A stretch of 54,246 bases of DNA from Sutcliffiella rhizosphaerae (GTDB lineage: Bacteria > Bacillota > Bacilli > Bacillales > Bacillaceae_I), in NCBI RefSeq assembly GCF_917563925.1, contig NZ_CAKJTJ010000027.1, forward strand, positions 1 to 54,246, read 5' to 3'. The notes beneath the pieces were generated by a model. The model saw only the letters and a program-made list of their open reading frames with translations, searched no databases and was not told the DNA's origin. The translations under genes were made by a program, and so were the position numbers. This document shows positions 45,358 through 54,081 of this stretch, piece by piece; position 1 is the first letter of the stretch, and every line of letters starts with the position of its first letter.

Positions 45358-45456
45358 GCTAATCTCCTCCTATTTATCATCTCCTTCTTTATTCTCTAAA
45401 GAAATAGCTTCCATACAAGTATTAAACTAACATCCTACTTAATCTTTTCTCTTTCT

Positions 45457-45506
45457 CTTGACATTAATTACTTGACCTACTTCTCTTGATCTTCCCTCCC
45501 TTGACC
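45457..45506. repeat. Four phased CTTGA repeats upstream of the transfer operon
   Basis: CTTGACA (45457), CTTGACC (45471), CTTGATC (45485) and CTTGACC (45500), spaced 14, 14 and 15 bases. Regular spacing suggests binding of a protein array, perhaps the winged-helix Replic_Relax protein, as TcpK binds repeats at the pCW3 oriT. Confidence 0.55.
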
Positions 45507-45592
45507 TTAAAAGTCACTTAAATTTATCCTTCCTATCTACCTTAACATTCAATATTTTCTGAATTCAATCATACATAATACCCATTTTATTA

Positions 45593-45699
45593 CAGCCACA
45601 CCAGCCAGTGTTCTCCTGACCTCACACAAAGTATGTTGCTTGTGTGAGGTCAGGAGATTTATTAGGCGATAGCATAATAAAAGATGGTTGGTGTGGCTG
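45593..45699. repeat. Nested inverted repeat, candidate oriT or replication element
   Basis: Outer arms CAGCCACACCAGCCA (45593..45607) and 45685..45699 pair 14 of 15. Inside is a perfect 17-base inverted repeat, CTCCTGACCTCACACAA (45613..45629) with 45640..45656, around a 10-base loop. It lies between repE and the transfer operon, where oriT is commonly found; the replication origin of pAMbeta1-type plasmids also lies just past the rep gene, so a replication role is the main alternative. Confidence 0.5.
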
Positions 45700-46089
45700 C
45701 TCTTCTAGGAATCTACCAAATGAATTTATTAAATTTCATTAATCCCCTGATTTAACCCAGATTAAAGCAGCATTTAAGCTAAAAATAGCAATGTCTTACA
45801 TACTACCTAAAATTACCAATAGAGATTATCCCTCATTCAACTACTTAACACTTCAACTCCTCAAAAATCCAAACATAGAAATACATATATAAGTTCGCAT
45901 ACACAAGAACCTCAAATTCACTAATAATCTTGGAGGAAAAAAGATTCTTCCCCTAACATGTAAGACTCACTGTAAAAAATATAAATCCTTTAAAGAGGTA
46001 ACAGTTAAAAACCCAAAAGCAAAAGAACCCTTATAAACTATATGTAATGGCAGACTGGCACATTAAAAACAAAGGTACTTATACCTGTT
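45700..46089. other. Intergenic, region expected to hold the replication origin
   Basis: AT-rich, no gene. In pAMbeta1-family plasmids the origin lies directly downstream of repE (established), which here corresponds to this stretch. No diagnostic sequence could be identified by eye. Confidence 0.35.
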
Positions 46090-47631
46090 CTATAATGCGT
46101 GTTCCCATTTGGTTATAGGTGGACTTCCTCGCTGCTCTTTTGAATCTAGCACTCTGCTAAACTCTTGAATAACGTCTCCCATCCCTAGGAAGTCATTAAT
46201 AGAGAGAAATCTCTTTTTAACAATCTTCTCTAGTAGCATCGGTTGTTTATTTCTTTTTACTCTATACACGTAATGTTTTACTAGTATTTTTCGACTTGTA
46301 ATCGTTGTGGTTGCCTTTCGCCCAACACCAACAGTAAACCTAACGATCCTCTTAGAACGTTTTAATACCTCTCGTAAACTAGAGACGGCCATACCGAATA
46401 AAGCAGCTAATTTCTTTAAAGATCCCTCTAGAAACGGCTGCACTGCAGAAGTGTGTTTCTCCATATATGTTAAAATGTCATTTTCCCACTCGTCGTAATG
46501 TGAGCGTTCTCGATCTTTACGCAATTTTGCATGCTTGTAAAATCCATTAACACCAGAAAGATAAGAAGTTTCTTTGATACCAGCACTCTCAATTAGAGCT
46601 TGTACATACTCTTTTTTAGGACCTTTATATTTGCCAGAATATGCACTTTTGACTGTCTTTACAAATTCTCTTAGGGTTAATGGTGACTCTAATTTACTGT
46701 TAAACTGGTCCAATTCATCAAACATGTCTGCATATGGCACACCATCGGCATAGTTAGCTAAAGCTAGTGTCAGAATAGCGTTATTACGGCCAAATACTCC
46801 CTGTTCTCCTTTAATATGTTCAGCGTTCATCAGTGCATAATACCAGGAAGATTGTGTTGCATTTAGAACACTCTTGGTTATAAAGTGATCACTTCTTTTA
46901 ACTTGTGTTTGTTTTTCGTACTCTTTTGACCAGGTGAATAACGACTCATTACAAATAGGATTTTCATCGTAGTACACAATATTATGGTCATTGGGCATAC
47001 GGAAAAAACCAAAGTAAGTAGCATTGGTATCAACTTGAACATGCTCCTTTAAGGCTAGACGAATATTAGAGCTTAGACGTTTTGCAAACGATAAACCATT
47101 AAACTGTTGTTCTTTACGTATAAAAATAGGCTTGTCCAGAACGAAAAAAACTTGATACCCTCTTGGCGTTTCTAAAATAAGATTCGGTCTTGGTAGTTCC
47201 CATTCATCACATCCCAAAAATAAGGCGTATAGAATTTCAGCTCTCTTTATGTCAATATCTAAAGTGATCACATTGATCTGTTTTAAATTATCTAGTGAGT
47301 GACCTGTTATGTATCGGCGACTAAAATCTTTGTAGCCTCCACCATAATACGCATTTGGTGTCCAGTGAGATAGGTATTTATATTGCTCTAATAAGGTTTC
47401 AACACTCGTAATAACATGGCCTTTCCCATTTACAAGGTGCTCTTTTGTTGGTGTGACAAAAATGACTCCTTTTTTATACGTCTTTTTTTCCTCTTTATTT
47501 GAGTGCGTTGAAAGTGTTGGTTTAAATGGCTGCAAAGCACCCTTTAAGATAAAGTTCATTACTTCTCTTACCTTTGATGATGGGTAACTTTTATCAGGTT
47601 GTTGAACTTGTGCTACATCAAATAACGTCAT
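46090..47631 (-). CDS. repE: RepE/RepS-type (pAMbeta1/pXO2/pAW63 family) replication initiator
   Basis: A 513-residue initiator with a primase-like core. It shares with pAMbeta1 RepE the phrases GVIF, LSHWTPNAY (about 88-96), GHSLDNLKQIN (about 110-120) and LDIDIK (124-129, metal-binding AEP motif). Then PRGYQVFFVL, and a PriCT-like helical domain (FGRNNAILTLALANY, then PLTLREFVKTVKSAY). It starts theta replication from an adjacent downstream origin. Its leader has an attenuator hairpin and its upstream region many repeats. One repeat copy is embedded in the coding region. Confidence 0.92.
   Translation of the reverse strand: MTLFDVAQVQQPDKSYPSSKVREVMNFILKGALQPFKPTLSTHSNKEEKKTYKKGVIFVTPTKEHLVNGKGHVITSVETLLEQYKYLSHWTPNAYYGGGYKDFSRRYITGHSLDNLKQINVITLDIDIKRAEILYALFLGCDEWELPRPNLILETPRGYQVFFVLDKPIFIRKEQQFNGLSFAKRLSSNIRLALKEHVQVDTNATYFGFFRMPNDHNIVYYDENPICNESLFTWSKEYEKQTQVKRSDHFITKSVLNATQSSWYYALMNAEHIKGEQGVFGRNNAILTLALANYADGVPYADMFDELDQFNSKLESPLTLREFVKTVKSAYSGKYKGPKKEYVQALIESAGIKETSYLSGVNGFYKHAKLRKDRERSHYDEWENDILTYMEKHTSAVQPFLEGSLKKLAALFGMAVSSLREVLKRSKRIVRFTVGVGRKATTTITSRKILVKHYVYRVKRNKQPMLLEKIVKKRFLSINDFLGMGDVIQEFSRVLDSKEQRGSPPITKWEHAL
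46866..46894 (+). repeat. Replication-type repeat embedded in repE
   Basis: A full 29-bp copy, beginning GAACACTCTTGGTTATAAA and ending TGATCACTT, lies inside the initiator gene in the same orientation as the upstream cluster. On the coding strand it encodes SDHFITKSV. Confidence 0.75.
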
Positions 47632-47657
47632 AACCGATTCATTCCTTTTCCTAGAAC

Positions 47658-47698
47658 AAAAAAGCTTTGCTCTACTTTTTTAAGTAGTAGCAAAGCTC
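47658..47698 (-). terminator. Attenuator hairpin in the repE leader
   Basis: Read leftward, AGCTTTGCTACTAC pairs with GTAG.AGCAAAGCT and is followed by TTTTTTG, only about 25 bases before the repE start. Inc18 plasmids control rep by antisense-RNA-driven attenuation in the leader (established for pIP501 and pAMbeta1); this hairpin fits that role. Confidence 0.7.
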
Positions 47699-47800
47699 AA
47701 TCGGGTTCAACATTATCTAACAATCTTTGATTCTCCTATTCTCATCCTTGTCAAAAATTGCAGTAAAAATTCTCCTAAAAAGGCAGTAAATATACCTTGA

Positions 47801-47828
47801 TTTATACATATAGAGACTTTACTTGCAA
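47801..47828 (-). promoter_or_regulatory. Likely repE promoter
   Basis: Read leftward: TTGCAA (47823..47828), 16 bases, TATAAA (47801..47806). It would give a leader of about 160 bases containing the attenuator. Confidence 0.5.
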
Positions 47829-47960
47829 TCTAAAAAATGATAATATGAAATCAATAAATTGAATAGTAATGTACAAACAAGATGGCGACCAACCGATTTG
47901 TTTGCTACTATTTTTAAGAATCAGTGCTCCAACACTGGTTCTTTTTCTATGAACATTTTT

Positions 47961-48552
47961 ATCAATTTTGGTTAATAGTGATCACTGTTGATTATCCTTT
48001 ATTTCCCTCTAGCCTTTAATTACCCGTATTATAGCACACGTTTTTTCTACATCCCCTCTCCCCTTAGAGAAAAGTGATCACTTTGAAAACGCTTGAATCC
48101 CTTGTGGCTCTAAGCGAAAAAAATTTACTTTTTTTTTGAACGGAACACCTTTGGTTAACAAGTGAACACCGATTAACGGTAGTGAACATTTATTAATAAA
48201 CTTCTAAAATCCTTTACTATCAACCAATATACTAGAAAGATTGACTCTTCATATGGAACACTCTTGGTTATAAAATAATCACTTTTTGTTTTTTGGACGG
48301 AACACTCATGGTTGCCACTTTCTTCATAAAGATCACCATATGGGTCACTTTTGGTAATAAAATGATCACTTAAGACAAACTTAATGTTTAGTATTCTTAA
48401 GTATGATGATAATATAGCCACTTATTGGCAAATGCTTTATAGAACACTCTTGGTTGGAAGTGATTACTTATAGATCACTCTTGGTAGAAAAGGTCATGTT
48501 GATTTAGTTAAATTCATAAAAAAAAGACCACTTTTGGTTATAAGTGATCTTT
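47961..48552 (+). repeat. Cluster of about nine iteron-like repeats upstream of repE
   Basis: Directly oriented, degenerate copies of a ~29-bp unit (GAACACTCTTGGTTATAAA then TGATCACTT): about 47961, 48071 (partial), 48143, 48256, 48300 (partial), 48342, 48442, 48473 and 48526. The GAACACT, TTGGTTA and TGATCACT cores vary independently. Related copies are inside repE (46866) and in front of the HTH gene at 9.3 kb. They are probable binding sites of a plasmid-encoded protein. The 82-codon frame crossing the cluster is a by-product. Confidence 0.75.
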
Positions 48553-48557
48553 TTTTA
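48521..48557 (-). terminator. Terminator of the phosphoesterase-STAND gene, made from a repeat copy
   Basis: AAAAAGA.CCACTT pairs with AAGTG.TCTTTTTTT. The last repeat copy is folded into a hairpin with A and T tracts, 35 bases after the gene's stop. Confidence 0.5.
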
Positions 48558-48590
48558 TCTCAAATATCTTAGTTTACATTTTACTCACTC

Positions 48591-51500
48591 TCAAAATATT
48601 TCTCTTGGATCTTTCTTTTTCTTTCTTTTTCTTTTACTAGACCTTTTATTTTTCACACTAGCTAGGAATTGCCTTTTTTTAATTTTATTTTTCGTTTCCT
48701 CTTGATTGCTTTGACGCTTTGGATGATATTTTTGACTATCCTTCATGTATACTAATTTTTTCATCAAATCTGGATAGTACTCATGTTCTTGTCCTAATTT
48801 TTTTGATTCATACTGCCTTAACTTTGTAAAAACAAAATCTAATACAATATTTCTAACCTGGTGTGGAACCATTGCATTTAAATACTCTTTACTATCTTCT
48901 TGATGTAAGTCAGTATACATAAATAATGCTGTAAATTTATATATATTACTTACATTGGGCTTATTTTTCACATCCTCTAAATATTCTTTAAATACAGAGT
49001 CTAACTTAGATGTACCTAGATTATTAAAAAGTAACATTTGGTGAGCCGGCACTATAAATTTCATCATTACTTCTAAAAATTCATTGGCTATGACTGTTTC
49101 TTTAGATACATCCGTAACTGACCTTTTTTCATTTTTCTTTTTTATTTTGATAAGAATACTATAATACAGTCCCATGAAAGTTAATGAATTTTCTAAAACA
49201 TCTTGATAAGCTCGCTTTTTCAATAAAATATCCTTGGATTCTTCAGAATTCTTCAAAACTCTTGCTCCTAGAATCCAAGCTTTTTCTAATAATTTCATTT
49301 TAGAATACTCTATTTGAGGTTCCTTATTTTTTATTCTTGCTTGAGGAAAAGAGTTACTATCTTCTAATAGCATGTCATTTAATTGATCTTCTTTTTCTTC
49401 TGAAACAGCCGATGCACTAATAAAATTGTCAATGTCTTTTTCTGTATTAAATTGATCAATAAATTTTTCATTTTCTTCTTTCTTAAATAGCGTATCAAAA
49501 AAATGTTCATTATAAGTTTCCCTGAATTCTCTTACTTCAAATACAGAATCATATGTTTCATTCATTAAAGTATTAATTCTTTTTAAAGCATCTGTTCTGT
49601 CACGAAATAGAGCTGTATAATAATCAATTTCCGAAAGGAACTCAAGAAAATGATCTTCATGAAAGACATGCTCTCTAAATTTTTCATCAATATCAATATT
49701 CTGCATTAGAAAATAATGAAAGAAACAATTTAAGCGAAACTTAATGTAGGTGTCATCCTCTGCATTATCCTCGATAAATAACCCAACGGATGTAAAGTAG
49801 TCAGGAATCCAATCGTAATATGGTTGTTTACCATAAGCTTTTGGTGTCCAACCTACTTCTTTAAAATGTTGTTGAATAATAGTCTTCAAATCTAGTACGC
49901 TTAAGCGATAGTTTATGTTACTACTCTCAAACATTTTTTTTGATATATGGACTAACAAGCTATTTTGATTTTGGTAATCAAAATCTTCAGATCGAATTTC
50001 TACCATATTATGCTTATCGAGCAATTTTTCCAGGAAATTTTGAAGCATTGCTGCATTATTTTTTGGTTTATAGGAATCCTGCTTTTCAACAATCCATAAA
50101 AACATTGACACCGCCATTGGTGTTGTAGGAATATTTAAAGAATGAAAAGTTTCAATAATTGTTTCAAATTGCTCATTTAATTTTTCATTTTCCTTTAAGC
50201 CAAACCATTTTTTCATTAATGTACGTATTTGATTACTCTGAAAATGTTTTATGGTTGCCACTTTGCAAACCTTAAAAAATTGTTGGGATAAAAACTCTAG
50301 TGGAATTTCCCCATCCCCTAAACCTTCAGCAGTTGAGACGACATTTAGATTAGAATTCTTTTTTAGCAATACAAGTAATTTATTTAGATACTTTTCTTGT
50401 TTTTTACTGAAAGACACATTATCCAATAAAAGCAATACATTATTATTTTGGAGATAATCTTCTACATTTTCTTTACGTATCCCCAAATAATGAACAATAT
50501 CATTAATAATATGTGTGCTTAAATCTGCTCTTTTTAAATCAATATATATAGGAATTTTTTTATTTTCTGTATGCGTTTTTGCAGCGTATTGAAGCAGACG
50601 GTATAAAATAGTCGACTTTCCGCTTTCTCGATCTCCAAATAACAAGAAATGATCCGAAGTAGTACAAAGGAAATCTAAGTCTAATTCTTTTTTTTCTTCC
50701 GCCTTTTTGTCTTCCATTAGTTTCTCTTGCTTCATTTCAATTTTAGGTAAAACAAAAATAGATTCCAAATCCTTAGGCGCCTGAGTGTCTGTATTATAAA
50801 TTAACAATTTCTCATCCAGTATTGGTAAGTAATTCGATTTAATTTTATCAATGACTTCTGATTGTTGATTAAACTGTTTTTTTTCTTCATTATTTGGAAG
50901 TCTAAATATACTTGTTCCATCTTCATTCATAGAAATTTCAATGTTTGGAATATATGATAATTTATTTAAACTGTATTTTCTATTATGTAATGTTGCTACT
51001 TTTTCAATTTCATTAAAGTCAATAATAGTATATCCATTGCAGTGTATGATACTATCATTTCCTACATTATCATCCCAATTTGAAGAGGCAATAGAACGGA
51101 CAGTTCCATGCCCTAAGTTATTTTGGTAAAAATGAGAACCCGTTTGATGTACATGCCCAGTCAGTAGTAGGTCAAACTCTCTCGTAATTAATCCTTCTAT
51201 TTCATCTTTATCACACTCTATTAGATGATCGTATGGATGATGCATTAGTGCAATTTTTATATCAAATTCGCATCCCTCAAAAGATTTTAATATTGTATTT
51301 AATTGTTTACGCCCCACTATGAGACGCATTCGATCATTTTCATCGCTACATCTCCAAGAACTATTTACTCCTGCAATTGCAATATGTTTTTCGTTCACTT
51401 TTAACTTTAATGAATACCCAAAATTGTCAGACTGAAAACTATCAATATCTTTGTAATATGCATCTTGAAAGCTTTTATAACTTTGCAGTCTTTCTAAATT

Positions 51501-51878
51501 TAAATCTTTCGGTTCAGCCATGTTTGAATTAATACTATCTTTATCTATTAACTCTTGTTGTAACTGTTTTTCAATTTTATTGTGTATCTTATTTCTTTCT
51601 ACATCATGATTACCGGGGATAAATAAGAAACTCTCTTTGGGTAAATCTAATTGTGATAGGATTTCTTCAATAAAAATTTTTTGGAATAAGTTAAATGCAA
51701 TAGGAGCATCCATCCCCCCACCTTTATCTATTAAATCTCCTGTAAAACAAATTAAATCTATTGGCTTTGTTTTATGGTACTTAACTAAATCTTTTATAAG
51801 TGGTTTAACAATGTTATTTATAAACTCCGAGCTTCTTTTTGGATTAAAATGTGCATCTGACAAATGAACGATTCTCAC
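48591..51878 (-). CDS. Calcineurin-like phosphoesterase fused to a STAND NTPase
   Basis: A 1,095-residue protein with a GTG start after AAGGAG. Residues 1-~310 are a metallophosphoesterase with the full metal-ligand set: DAHFN, FTGDLIDKG, IPGNHD, MHHPYDH and LTGHVHQTG. After a linker comes a NACHT/STAND-type ATPase: P-loop GDRESGKST (about 415-423) and Walker B VLLLLDNVS (about 485). The C-terminal ~500 residues are helical and end in a strongly basic tail (KKRQFLASVKNKRSSKRKRK). The sensor-plus-effector layout is that of NLR-like anti-phage proteins, with a phosphoesterase (nuclease or nucleotide hydrolase) as effector. Target and trigger unknown. Confidence 0.8.
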   Translation of the reverse strand: MRIVHLSDAHFNPKRSSEFINNIVKPLIKDLVKYHKTKPIDLICFTGDLIDKGGGMDAPIAFNLFQKIFIEEILSQLDLPKESFLFIPGNHDVERNKIHNKIEKQLQQELIDKDSINSNMAEPKDLNLERLQSYKSFQDAYYKDIDSFQSDNFGYSLKLKVNEKHIAIAGVNSSWRCSDENDRMRLIVGRKQLNTILKSFEGCEFDIKIALMHHPYDHLIECDKDEIEGLITREFDLLLTGHVHQTGSHFYQNNLGHGTVRSIASSNWDDNVGNDSIIHCNGYTIIDFNEIEKVATLHNRKYSLNKLSYIPNIEISMNEDGTSIFRLPNNEEKKQFNQQSEVIDKIKSNYLPILDEKLLIYNTDTQAPKDLESIFVLPKIEMKQEKLMEDKKAEEKKELDLDFLCTTSDHFLLFGDRESGKSTILYRLLQYAAKTHTENKKIPIYIDLKRADLSTHIINDIVHYLGIRKENVEDYLQNNNVLLLLDNVSFSKKQEKYLNKLLVLLKKNSNLNVVSTAEGLGDGEIPLEFLSQQFFKVCKVATIKHFQSNQIRTLMKKWFGLKENEKLNEQFETIIETFHSLNIPTTPMAVSMFLWIVEKQDSYKPKNNAAMLQNFLEKLLDKHNMVEIRSEDFDYQNQNSLLVHISKKMFESSNINYRLSVLDLKTIIQQHFKEVGWTPKAYGKQPYYDWIPDYFTSVGLFIEDNAEDDTYIKFRLNCFFHYFLMQNIDIDEKFREHVFHEDHFLEFLSEIDYYTALFRDRTDALKRINTLMNETYDSVFEVREFRETYNEHFFDTLFKKEENEKFIDQFNTEKDIDNFISASAVSEEKEDQLNDMLLEDSNSFPQARIKNKEPQIEYSKMKLLEKAWILGARVLKNSEESKDILLKKRAYQDVLENSLTFMGLYYSILIKIKKKNEKRSVTDVSKETVIANEFLEVMMKFIVPAHQMLLFNNLGTSKLDSVFKEYLEDVKNKPNVSNIYKFTALFMYTDLHQEDSKEYLNAMVPHQVRNIVLDFVFTKLRQYESKKLGQEHEYYPDLMKKLVYMKDSQKYHPKRQSNQEETKNKIKKRQFLASVKNKRSSKRKRKKKKDPREIF

Positions 51879-52080
51879 TAATTTTCTCCTTATCTAATTT
51901 AGAATTAATTCCCAAGTAACGAAATTTATCATAGTTTAAATATCCTATTCTTTTTTTACCATCATTTCTTTGCATATTTTGTCGAAAGATAAATTTTTTT
52001 GCGAATTTCACTTGATTTAATTTAATATTTTTCCTAATCCTAATTAGTACATTCATTTTTAATAATTTTGTATCTTTTTA
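51879..52080. other. Divergent promoter region
   Basis: AT-rich spacer between the phosphoesterase-STAND gene and the resolvase. No convincing gene. Confidence 0.3.
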
Positions 52081-52206
52081 GTTTCAAAAGGTGTACCTTT
52101 TTATCCTTTACTAGTGTACTTGAAAATATTGATAACCTACAGTTTCAAAAGGTTATATAATAAATAAAAGAACGTTCCATAAATAATATCTACCTTTTGG
52201 TTCGTT
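52081..52206. promoter_or_regulatory. Candidate res site of the resolvase
   Basis: Three related subsites lie upstream of the resolvase: TTTCAAAAGGTGTACCTTTT (52082..52101), AGTTTCAAAAGGTTATATAA (52141..52160) and ATCTACCTTTTGGTTCG (52189..52205, inverted). The AAAGGT/ACCTTT core and three-subsite layout fit a serine-resolvase res, which would also cover the gene's promoter. Confidence 0.6.
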
Positions 52207-52238
52207 TTCGGTATAATTTTTATGGGAGGTTGAAATTT

Positions 52239-52847
52239 ATGAAACGTTTTGCATATATCCGTGTATCTTCAAAAGAACAAAATGTAGACCGTCAACTAGA
52301 AACGATGAAAAAAGAAGGAATAGAAGAAAGAGATATTTTTATAGACAAATTAAGTGGAAGAAATTATGAACGGCCACAATACCAATTGTTAAAACAGTTA
52401 ATTAGAGAAGGGGACGAAATAGTATTTGATTCAATTACCAGGATGGGGCGATCGATGAATGATACATTAAAAGAATATGAATGGTTTGTGGAAAACGGTG
52501 TGAAATTAAAATTTATCAAAGAACCAATGATAAACACAACCGATGAAGAAGATGTACTACAACAAGCTATTCAAAAGGTTATTTTAACTATTCTAGCTGC
52601 TTTTGCTGAAAAAGAAATTCAAGATACAAAAATTAGACAATTTGAGGGGATTGCAGCAGCTAAATTAAAAGGGAAGCATCTTGGCAGACCTAAAACAGAA
52701 ATAACTTCTTTCTTTATAGAAATTCATGAACAATGGAAGAAAAATCAAATTACTGCTACAGAAGCTATGAAACGTGTAGGGATGTCAAAAACTACCTTCT
52801 ATCGTAAATCTAAAGAATTGAAATGGGAAAATCAAAAGGAGAAATAA
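52239..52847 (+). CDS. res: Serine resolvase for plasmid dimer resolution
   Basis: A 202-residue small serine recombinase. The catalytic Ser lies in AYIRVSSKEQN near the start. Further motifs are DRQLETM, the conserved SITRMGRSMNDTL, and EKEIQDTKIRQFEGI leading to a C-terminal helix-turn-helix (TATEAMKRVGMSKTTFYRKS). ATG 52239 follows GGGAGG. It converts multimers to monomers at its upstream res site, aiding partition. Confidence 0.92.
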   Translation: MKRFAYIRVSSKEQNVDRQLETMKKEGIEERDIFIDKLSGRNYERPQYQLLKQLIREGDEIVFDSITRMGRSMNDTLKEYEWFVENGVKLKFIKEPMINTTDEEDVLQQAIQKVILTILAAFAEKEIQDTKIRQFEGIAAAKLKGKHLGRPKTEITSFFIEIHEQWKKNQITATEAMKRVGMSKTTFYRKSKELKWENQKEK

Positions 52848-52913
52848 AAAACTATATAGGATTAAACTAATGAATTATCTAATTATACAATTGAGTTCAT
52901 TATTAACTTTAGG

Positions 52914-53690
52914 TTGGTGAAGTATTTGAATCCCAAATTAATAGGAGACAAAATAAAAGAACTTCGTATAAATGCCGGGTATTCTCAAAGAGAGCTAGCT
53001 GACGGTATTTGTCCCCAAGCTCAAATAAGCAAGATTGAAAGAGGAAGCGTCTTCCCAATTGCCAATACTTTATTTCATATTTCAGAAAAGGTCGGAGTTG
53101 ACCCTACTTTTTCGACATTAGTACAACACCAAAACTAGATGAGATTCTGATTCCAGGACAACGGTATGAATTTTCAATACTTACTTTGGCATAAAGGTGT
53201 TATCCAGTGTGAATTACTTAAATTAAGACATTGGAAAAAGCCTTTAAAGTTACTCCAGTTGATAAAATATGGAGTGAACAACAAATTGAAATTGCACTAA
53301 GTCTTGGTTCTGTTCATAATACCATGGAAGATTAAGAAAAAGCGGATTTATATCAGCTTATAAAAGAAGAAATAGAAAAGAAAACCTTAATTAAAACCTC
53401 CAAAATATTTTCGCGCTATTGTTACAGTATAGCTAGGGTTTAAACTAGGACAAGCTGAATACGACCTATCCATAAAACACTGTGAAGAAGGTATAGAGTA
53501 CTGCATTAAGGAGGAATCTCAAGCTTTTTCGGAGAATTCCACTATCAAATAGCATACAACTATGTATTAATGGAAATTGTCCAGCTGCAGATAAGTATTA
53601 CTCAAAAGCTATGTGAATATAAAACACCATAAAGTTACATGTTATGATAAGTTTTTGCAAGAAAAACTTGAGTTGATTAAAAGGGTAAAA
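52914..53690 (+). pseudogene. Decayed RNPP-type (PlcR/Rgg-like) quorum-sensing regulator
   Basis: An intact XRE helix-turn-helix (KIKELRINAGYSQRELADGI, then QISKIERG) of 74 residues ends early. Downstream, broken frames still show TPR-like pieces (LEKAFKVTPVDKIWSEQQIE, AEYDLSIKHCEEGIEYC, ADKYYSKAM, FLQEKLELIKRVK). Together they suggest a ~290-residue peptide-sensing regulator interrupted by frameshifts. A truncated DNA-binding protein might still be made. Confidence 0.7.
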
Positions 53691-54063
53691 TGAAGGTAAA
53701 GAGGTGAATGAAAAATGGTGAAGAGCGTGGTATTCACAGATCCTTAAACACTGACGCATTCCATCTTTAGCTTTGTTTTTTCAGTGTTTTTAGTTGTCTA
53801 ATTTTTATTGTAATTTCAACTTTTGTATTTATTAGCAAACTCGTTATATTCGAAAGTTTTATATTTACGTAAATCGTATACCTTCCTCGGAACTTGTTGA
53901 AAAATAGTCAGGTCCCCTTTAGTGTTTAGTAATACGAAGCCATATACCATCAATTTTTGAATCAGCTTCATTAAAAAAAATTAATCATTATCTTAAGGAA
54001 ATGACATTTCAATATTATGGAAAAAATTATATCCTTACATAGAAAAGCGAGGAGGTGTTAAAT
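53691..54063. other. Intergenic with one terminator, no supported gene
   Basis: A 20-codon frame at 53707 (after AGAGGTGA) could be a vestigial peptide of the regulator, but has no signal sequence. The last part must hold the promoter of the IS-split secreted-protein gene. Confidence 0.3.
53746..53791 (+). terminator. Possible terminator
   Basis: AAACACTGA pairs with TCAGTGTTT (extending into TTTTT) around a long loop. Confidence 0.45.
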
Positions 54064-54081
54064 TTGAATCTATCTAAAAAA
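54064..54081 (+). pseudogene. 5' fragment of the IS-split secreted-protein gene
   Basis: AGGAGGTG is followed by a TTG start and MNLSKK before the IS begins at 54082. This is the same start signal as the intact paralogue at 3835. Joined to 979..1344 after removal of the IS and one target octamer it gives an in-frame secreted protein. As it stands, translation runs 15 codons into the IS and stops. Confidence 0.75.

Noticed and set aside
48173-48421. 82-codon reverse frame repeating SDHFITKS-like phrases
   Set aside because: It simply reads through the DNA repeat cluster; no ribosome site and no domain. The peptide repeat is a by-product of the iterons.
47961-48552. Possible CRISPR array from regularly repeated 29-bp units
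   Set aside because: Repeats are degenerate, spacing is irregular, spacers are not of uniform length, and no cas genes are present; the pattern fits iterons.
51844-52056. 70-codon reverse frame upstream of the phosphoesterase-STAND gene
   Set aside because: Overlaps that gene's start in another frame and lies where its promoter must be; no domain.
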